Below the pieces are notes generated by a model. That model had not been told where the DNA came from. It did no database searches and saw only the letters and a program-made list of their open reading frames with translations. The position numbers were made by a program, and so were the translations under genes. DNA of 36,319 bases from an uncultured Verrucomicrobiota bacterium (GTDB taxonomy: Bacteria; Verrucomicrobiota; Kiritimatiellia; CAIQIC01; Lenti-01): NCBI GenBank assembly GCA_937872095.1, contig CALMNW010000029.1, positions 1 to 36,319 of the forward strand, read 5' to 3'. How positions within the stretch are numbered: position 1 is the stretch's first letter; each line of letters starts with the position of its first letter. This document shows positions 35,103-36,319 of this stretch, one piece after another.

Positions 35103-36247
35103 AAAAGCGCATGCAAACCGGCTGGCGTCTCTTCTGGGCGCAGGATTGGCTGGCGATTCTCGCGGCCACCGCCTTGCTCGTGATCGGGCTGTCGTTCATC
35201 TACAGCGCCTCGTGGCGCGGCGAAGACACGGGCATCGTCGGCGCCTGGTTCTCCAAGCAGATCTGGTGGGCGCTGCTCGGCGCCGCCACGGCGACGGCGC
35301 TGGCCGCGACGGACTACAAGTTCTGGTTGCGGTACGGCTGGTGGCTCTACTTTGCGTCGCTGGCGCTGCTCGCGCTGGTGTTCGTGCCGGGCATCGGCAA
35401 GAAGGTGTACGGCGCCTATCGGTGGATGGTGATCTTCGGCGTGCCGGTGCAGCCGTCGGAATTCGCCAAGGTGACGACGGTGCTGGTGCTGGCGCGGGTC
35501 CTGTCGAGCCCGTTGATCCAGCGGCGCTCGTTCGGGACGGTGCTGCTGGCGCTGGGGCTGATGGCGCTGCCGTTCGGGTTGATCCTCAAGGAACCGGATC
35601 TGGGGACGGCGGCGGTCCTGGTGCCGACGACGGTGATCATGCTGTTCGCGGCGGGGGCGGCCTTCCGCTATCTGTTCGGTCTGGGGATGCTGGGACTCGG
35701 CGCCGTCGCCGCCGCCCTGTCCCCGCTGGGGCGTTTCATGCTGGGCGAGTACCAGCGCGAACGCATCCTGACGTTTTTGGATCCCTCGCGGGATCCCCTG
35801 GGCTCGGGCTGGAACGCCTTGCAGTCGGCCATCGCGGTCGGCTCGGGCGGCTGGTCGGGCAAAGGGTTTTTGAATGGGACGCAAAACGTGCTGGGCTTTT
35901 TGCCCCGCACGGTTGCGCCCACGGACTTCATCTTCCCGGTCATCGCCGAGGAGACGGGGTTTATTGGCGCAAGCGCGCTCCTGCTGGTTTTCGCTTTCCT
36001 GCTGACGTGCTACCTGCGCACGGCCTGGACGGCGAAAGATCCGGCCGGGAGCTTGCTTGCAACGGGCATCGCGGGTTTGTTGTTCTGCCACGTTTTCGTG
36101 AACGTCGGAATGACCATCGGCCTGCTGCCGATCACGGGGCTACCGCTCCCGTTCGTCAGCAGCGGCGGGTCGTTCATGGTGAGCACGTTGGCGGGATTCG
36201 GGCTCGTGCAAAGCGTGCATGTGCGCCGCATGAGGCGCGAGGTGTGA
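35099..36247 (+). CDS. rodA: Peptidoglycan glycosyltransferase RodA (SEDS family)
   Basis: This 382-residue integral membrane protein has about ten helices and SEDS landmarks: SFIYSASWRG in helix 1, KVYGAYRWMVIFGVPVQPSEFAK (the conserved Q-P-S-E), LKEPDLGTAAVLVPT (E-P-D), GSGWNALQSAIAVGSGG and FIFPVIAEETGFIG, ending GLPLPFVSSGGS. It polymerises lipid II in the elongasome. The GTG at 35099 overlaps the mrdA stop and has GGAGGAAG upstream; an ATG at 35111 is an alternative. Confidence 0.95.
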   Translation: MKKRMQTGWRLFWAQDWLAILAATALLVIGLSFIYSASWRGEDTGIVGAWFSKQIWWALLGAATATALAATDYKFWLRYGWWLYFASLALLALVFVPGIGKKVYGAYRWMVIFGVPVQPSEFAKVTTVLVLARVLSSPLIQRRSFGTVLLALGLMALPFGLILKEPDLGTAAVLVPTTVIMLFAAGAAFRYLFGLGMLGLGAVAAALSPLGRFMLGEYQRERILTFLDPSRDPLGSGWNALQSAIAVGSGGWSGKGFLNGTQNVLGFLPRTVAPTDFIFPVIAEETGFIGASALLLVFAFLLTCYLRTAWTAKDPAGSLLATGIAGLLFCHVFVNVGMTIGLLPITGLPLPFVSSGGSFMVSTLAGFGLVQSVHVRRMRREV

Positions 36248-36248
36248 A

Positions 36249-36319
36249 ATGTGGGATTGGCTGAAAATGATCGGACTGAGAAAAAAGACCAAGCGTGAAA
36301 TCATCGTCAACGCGGAGAG
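36249..36319 (+). CDS. Probable ribonuclease E/G, N-terminus only
   Basis: The frame starting with ATG at 36249, 1 base after the rodA stop, runs to the window edge (23 codons). It reads MWDWLKMIGLRKKTKREIIV followed by NAE. The KREIIVNAE end resembles the first strand of RNase E/G family proteins, and rng often follows the mre genes. GAGGTG upstream is a possible ribosome-binding site. Too little is visible for certainty. Confidence 0.5.
   Translation, partial: MWDWLKMIGLRKKTKREIIVNAE

Overview
The window is GC-rich, densely coding bacterial chromosome. Several traits suggest a member of the Verrucomicrobiota/Kiritimatiellota part of the PVC group: HAF-repeat and very large secreted proteins, many dispersed palindromic intergenic repeats, a type 2 (eukaryote-like) IleRS, and the order mreB-mreC-mreD-PBP2-rodA. 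This assignment is inference; no rRNA or other marker lies in the window.

Layout. (1) 1-5741, minus strand: a 1654-residue secreted subtilisin-like protease and, overlapping its stop codon, a HAF-repeat protein cut by the left edge. (2) 5904-11369, plus strand: a translation and secretion block, rpmE-prfA-prmC-(membrane zinc-ribbon protein)-ffh-rpsP-khpA-trmD. rimM and rplS, which usually sit in this cluster, are absent. (3) 11502-12015: a Phd/RelE-type toxin-antitoxin pair next to a palindromic repeat. (4) 12026-14718, minus strand: NADH dehydrogenase-like flavoprotein plus DoxX, then a MerR-like unknown gene and a NUDIX hydrolase. (5) 14834-20010, plus strand: a TetR-controlled tripartite ABC efflux operon (TetR, HlyD-type adaptor, ATPase, permease, NodT-type outer-membrane factor). 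(6) 20087-23833, minus strand: a small lipoprotein and ileS. (7) About 23.9-30.3 kb: an accessory stretch rich in repeats. Its core (24295-26948) is an array of three visibly AT-richer genes on the minus strand, each followed directly by an attC-like folded site. I read this as integron gene cassettes without an adjacent integrase. Beside it lie about 1 kb of nested palindromic repeats, a secreted repeat protein, a MazG-like pyrophosphohydrolase bracketed by two 143-bp copies of a MITE-like element, and an HPr-family protein. (8) 30687-36319, plus strand: the cell-elongation operon mreB-mreC-mreD-mrdA-rodA, followed by the start of a probable RNase E/G gene cut by the right edge.

Genes within operons are tightly coupled: ATGA, GTGA or TGATG stop/start overlaps occur at subtilase/HAF, prfA/prmC, NDH-2/doxX, tetR/adaptor, ATPase/permease, mreC/mreD, mreD/mrdA and mrdA/rodA. 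Several single-gene promoters have a TAGATT-like -10 box only 6-10 bases from the start codon and no Shine-Dalgarno sequence, which predicts leaderless mRNAs.

The best candidates for something undescribed are the integron-like cassettes, whose three products all look membrane-anchored and match no family I recognise, the 143-bp element pair around the mazG-like gene, and the paired TTTTCCA-N5-TGGAAA operators between the NUDIX gene and tetR.
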